A stretch of DNA of 64,000 nt from Tepidimonas fonticaldi (lineage in GTDB: Bacteria > Pseudomonadota > Gammaproteobacteria > Burkholderiales > Burkholderiaceae_C): the NCBI RefSeq assembly GCF_007556755.1, contig NZ_VJOO01000011.1, forward strand, positions 1 to 64,000, written 5' to 3'. Shown one piece after another: positions 62,033 through 64,000 of the stretch; the first letter of the stretch is position 1; each line of letters opens with the position of its first letter. The notes under the pieces are model-generated. The model was not told the origin of the DNA, searched no databases, and saw only the letters and a list, made by a program, of their open reading frames with translations. The translations under genes were made by a program, and so were the position numbers.

Positions 62033-62818
62033 TCAGATCGTGAACATCAGCGCGGTCAGGATGAAGTCCAGCCCCAGCACCGTCAGCGACGCCATCACCA
62101 CGGTGCGCGTCGTCGCGCGCGAGACGCCCTCCGGCGTCGGGTGCGACTCGAAGCCCTGCAGCAGCGCGATGAAGGTCACCGCGATCCCGAACACCACGCT
62201 CTTGATGATGCCGTTGCCGACGTCGGACCACACGTCCACGCCACTTTGCACCTGGCTCCAAAACGCCCCGCCATCGACACCGATCATGGGCACCCCGACG
62301 ATCCAGCCACCAACGATGCCCATGCTGCTGAACACCGCCGCCAGCAATGGCAGCGCCACCACCCCGGCCACGAAGCGCGGCGCCAGCACGCGGTCGATGG
62401 GGTCGACCGCCATCATCTCCATCACGCTGAGCTGTTCGCCGGCTTTCATGAGGCCGATCTCCGCCGTCAGCGACGTACCCGCGCGGCCGGCAAACAGCAG
62501 CGCTGTCACCACCGGGCCGAGCTCGCGCACCAAGCTCAGCGTCACCAGCAGCCCGAGCGATTCGGCCGAGCCGTAGCGCTGCAACGTGTAGTAGCCCTGC
62601 AACCCGAGCACGAAGCCGACGAACAAGCCGGAGACAGTGATGATCGACAGCGAGTGGTTGCCCAGAAAGTGGATTTGATCGCGCACCAGGCCAAAGCGCC
62701 GCAACGCCTGGGGGCATCCCGCCAGCAACCGCAACAGCAGCCGCGCCCCCCAGCCCAGATCCGCCAGCTTGCCGCGCACCGCCGCACCCAACGCCGCCAG
62801 CATCGACACCCCCTTCAT
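62033..62818 (-). CDS. mlaE: Lipid ABC transporter permease MlaE
   Basis: MlaE is the integral permease of the Mla complex. The 261-residue protein has five or six membrane segments with the family motifs LVRELGPVVTALLFAGRAGTSLTAEIG and GVSRATTRTVVMASLTVLGLDF. It overlaps the mlaF stop by 4 bases (ATGA). Confidence 0.97.
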   Translation of the reverse strand: MKGVSMLAALGAAVRGKLADLGWGARLLLRLLAGCPQALRRFGLVRDQIHFLGNHSLSIITVSGLFVGFVLGLQGYYTLQRYGSAESLGLLVTLSLVRELGPVVTALLFAGRAGTSLTAEIGLMKAGEQLSVMEMMAVDPIDRVLAPRFVAGVVALPLLAAVFSSMGIVGGWIVGVPMIGVDGGAFWSQVQSGVDVWSDVGNGIIKSVVFGIAVTFIALLQGFESHPTPEGVSRATTRTVVMASLTVLGLDFILTALMFTI

Positions 62819-63624
62819 CGCGCTGCCTCCGGACCGTAGTCCTCGGCCACGGCCGGGGCGGCGTAGTGAAAATGCACCGGCCCCTCGGGCGCGGCGGTGA
62901 TGAATTGCTGCACCAACGGGTCCGGGCAGCGGCGCACCTCGTCGGGCGTGCCCTGCACCGCCACCCGCCCGTTGGCCAACACCACCATGTGGTCGGCCAC
63001 GGCAAAGGCGGTGTCCAGATCATGCGACACCATGATGCTGGTGAGCCCCAGCGTGTCGTTGAGCTGGCGGATCAGGCGCGCGGCGGTGCCCAGCGAGATC
63101 GGATCCAGCCCCGCAAACGGCTCGTCATACATGATCAACTCGGGGTCCAGCGCGATGGCGCGCGCCAGCGCCACCCGGCGCGCCATGCCGCCCGACAGCG
63201 CCGCGGGCATCAGGTCGCGCGCGCCGCGCAGGCCCACGGCGTGCAGCTTCATCAGCACGATGTCGCGGATCAGTGGCTCGGGCAAGCGGGTGTGCTCACG
63301 CAGCGGGAAGGCCACGTTGTCGAACACCGACAAATCGGTGAACAGCGCGCCGTACTGAAACAGCATGCCCATGCGCCGCCGCGCCGCGTACAGGCCCTTG
63401 CGGTCCAGCGCGCCCACATCCTGACCGTCGAAACACACCTGGCCGTGCTGGGCGCGCACCAAGCCGCCGATGAGGCGCAGCACGGTCGTCTTGCCGCCAC
63501 CCGAGGCGCCCATGATGACCGTCACCTGGCCCCGCGGCACGTGCAAGCTGATGCGGTCGAGCACGATGCGCTCGTCATACCCGAAGGTGACGTCACGCAG
63601 TTCGACGAGGGGCTCGGTGCTCAT
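62815..63624 (-). CDS. mlaF: Lipid ABC transporter ATPase MlaF
   Basis: MlaF powers phospholipid transport through MlaE. The 269-residue product has Walker A GASGGGKT (about 39-46), signature [13 protein letters not shown], Walker [13 protein letters not shown] and the H-loop SHDLDTA. A short C-terminal tail is present. ATG 63624 ([15 protein letters not shown]) is taken over TTG 63633. It heads the mla operon; a 100-base gap separates it from gltD. Confidence 0.97.
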   Translation of the reverse strand: MSTEPLVELRDVTFGYDERIVLDRISLHVPRGQVTVIMGASGGGKTTVLRLIGGLVRAQHGQVCFDGQDVGALDRKGLYAARRRMGMLFQYGALFTDLSVFDNVAFPLREHTRLPEPLIRDIVLMKLHAVGLRGARDLMPAALSGGMARRVALARAIALDPELIMYDEPFAGLDPISLGTAARLIRQLNDTLGLTSIMVSHDLDTAFAVADHMVVLANGRVAVQGTPDEVRRCPDPLVQQFITAAPEGPVHFHYAAPAVAEDYGPEAAR

Positions 63625-63724
63625 ACGCAACAACGATCAAAAAGGCCGACGCAGGTTCGGCCCGATCATAAGGGATCAGCCGCAGCCGCGTCGGCGCGGT
63701 GGCCCCGCGGGGCCGCCGCACAGG

Positions 63725-64000
63725 TCAGCGCGGCAGCAGGCTGGCACCCATCAGGTACTCGTCCACCGCGCGCGCGGCCTGGCGGCCTTCGCGGATGGCC
63801 CACACCACCAGCGACTGGCCGCGGCGCATGTCACCGGCGGCAAACACCTTGGGGACGTTGGTGGCGTAGCCGCCCACCTCGTCGGTGCTGGCCTTGGCGT
63901 TGCCGCGCGCATCGCGCTCCACGCCAAACGCCTCCAGCACCGTGGCCACCGGCGACACAAAGCCCATGGCCAACAGCACCAGGTCGGCCTTGTACTCCTT
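63725..64000 (-). CDS. gltD: Glutamate synthase small subunit GltD, C-terminal part (5' end outside window)
   Basis: The last 91 residues of a protein whose start lies past the right edge. The sequence [27 protein letters not shown] and [25 protein letters not shown] is typical of the GltD C-terminal NAD(P)H/FAD domain, which passes electrons to GltB for glutamate synthesis. gltBD upstream of the mla operon is seen in Burkholderiales. Between it and mlaF (63625-63724) I see a GC palindrome GGCCCCGCGGGGCC (63701-63714) but no T-run. Confidence 0.92.
   Translation of the reverse strand, partial: KEYKADLVLLAMGFVSPVATVLEAFGVERDARGNAKASTDEVGGYATNVPKVFAAGDMRRGQSLVVWAIREGRQAARAVDEYLMGASLLPR

Noticed and set aside
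63701-63714. Perfect palindrome GGCCCCGCGGGGCC between gltD and mlaF as a terminator
   Set aside because: No T-run on either side; GC palindromes of this size are common in such DNA.

Overview
This 64 kb window is high-GC chromosomal DNA packed almost entirely with single-copy housekeeping genes. Its gene orders are those of Betaproteobacteria, order Burkholderiales: fimV-truA-trpFBA-accD, rpoE-rseAB-mucD-lepAB-rnc-era-recO-pdxJ-acpS-nagZ, the AI-2E permease-hda-HAD-pcnB-folK run, sspAB beside petABC, and his-tat. A Comamonadaceae-like or unclassified Burkholderiales host is the best guess; I cannot name the genus from sequence alone. No insertion sequence, prophage, integron or CRISPR array is visible, and no stretch over 300 bases lacks a gene.

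Layout. 3-6982 (+): the 3' end of fimV, truA, tryptophan genes trpF, trpB and trpA, accD, and a membrane diguanylate cyclase. 7015-26041 (-): two housekeeping blocks read right to left. The first is yceD-like DUF177, rpmF-plsX-fabH-fabD-fabG-acpP-fabF (fatty acid synthesis). The second is a YgfX-like gene, the sigma-E envelope-stress operon rpoE-rseA-rseB-mucD, a terminator hairpin, then lepA-lepB-DUF4845-rnc-era-recO-pdxJ-acpS-nagZ. 26087-27371 (+): pdxH and a complete YefM-YoeB toxin-antitoxin module. 27405-32059 (-): folK, pcnB, a HAD phosphatase, hda and an AI-2E-type permease. 32142-33173 (+): purM. 33228-35646 (-): a SirB1-type protein and murJ. 35683-39389 (+): a PHP phosphoesterase, a YciO/Sua5-type protein, an M50 metalloprotease, trpS and tRNA-Ser(CGA). 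39500-45865 (-): tRNA-Thr(TGT), sspB, sspA, the cytochrome bc1 genes petC, petB and petA, pdxA, a NIF3-family protein and a 48-residue DUF3149 membrane peptide. 45991-47130 (+): a membrane-anchored HtrA protease. 47136-64000 (-): tatCBA, a HIT hydrolase, a DUF4870 protein, the histidine genes hisE-I-F-A-H-B-C-D-G, murA, a BolA-family gene, an ABC exporter pair, the Mla lipid-transport set mlaF-E-D-A-C-B and the 3' end of gltD.

Several genes connect functionally. The sigma factor, its anti-sigma factor, RseB and two HtrA proteases are all here, so most of the periplasmic sensing arm of the sigma-E response is in one window; RseP is not. The Rieske protein carries a twin-arginine leader and tatABC lies nearby. 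Neighbouring genes very often overlap by 4 bases (ATGA or GTGA), which suggests tight translational coupling along long operons.

I found no convincing wholly new system. The most interesting items are small: an operator of YefM type overlapping a good promoter, a terminator hairpin that abuts the lepA start codon, perfect 9-bp palindromes over the TACAAT box upstream of both tRNA genes, an FNR-like site before the HtrA gene, and a YgfX-like gene overlapping the start of rpoE.
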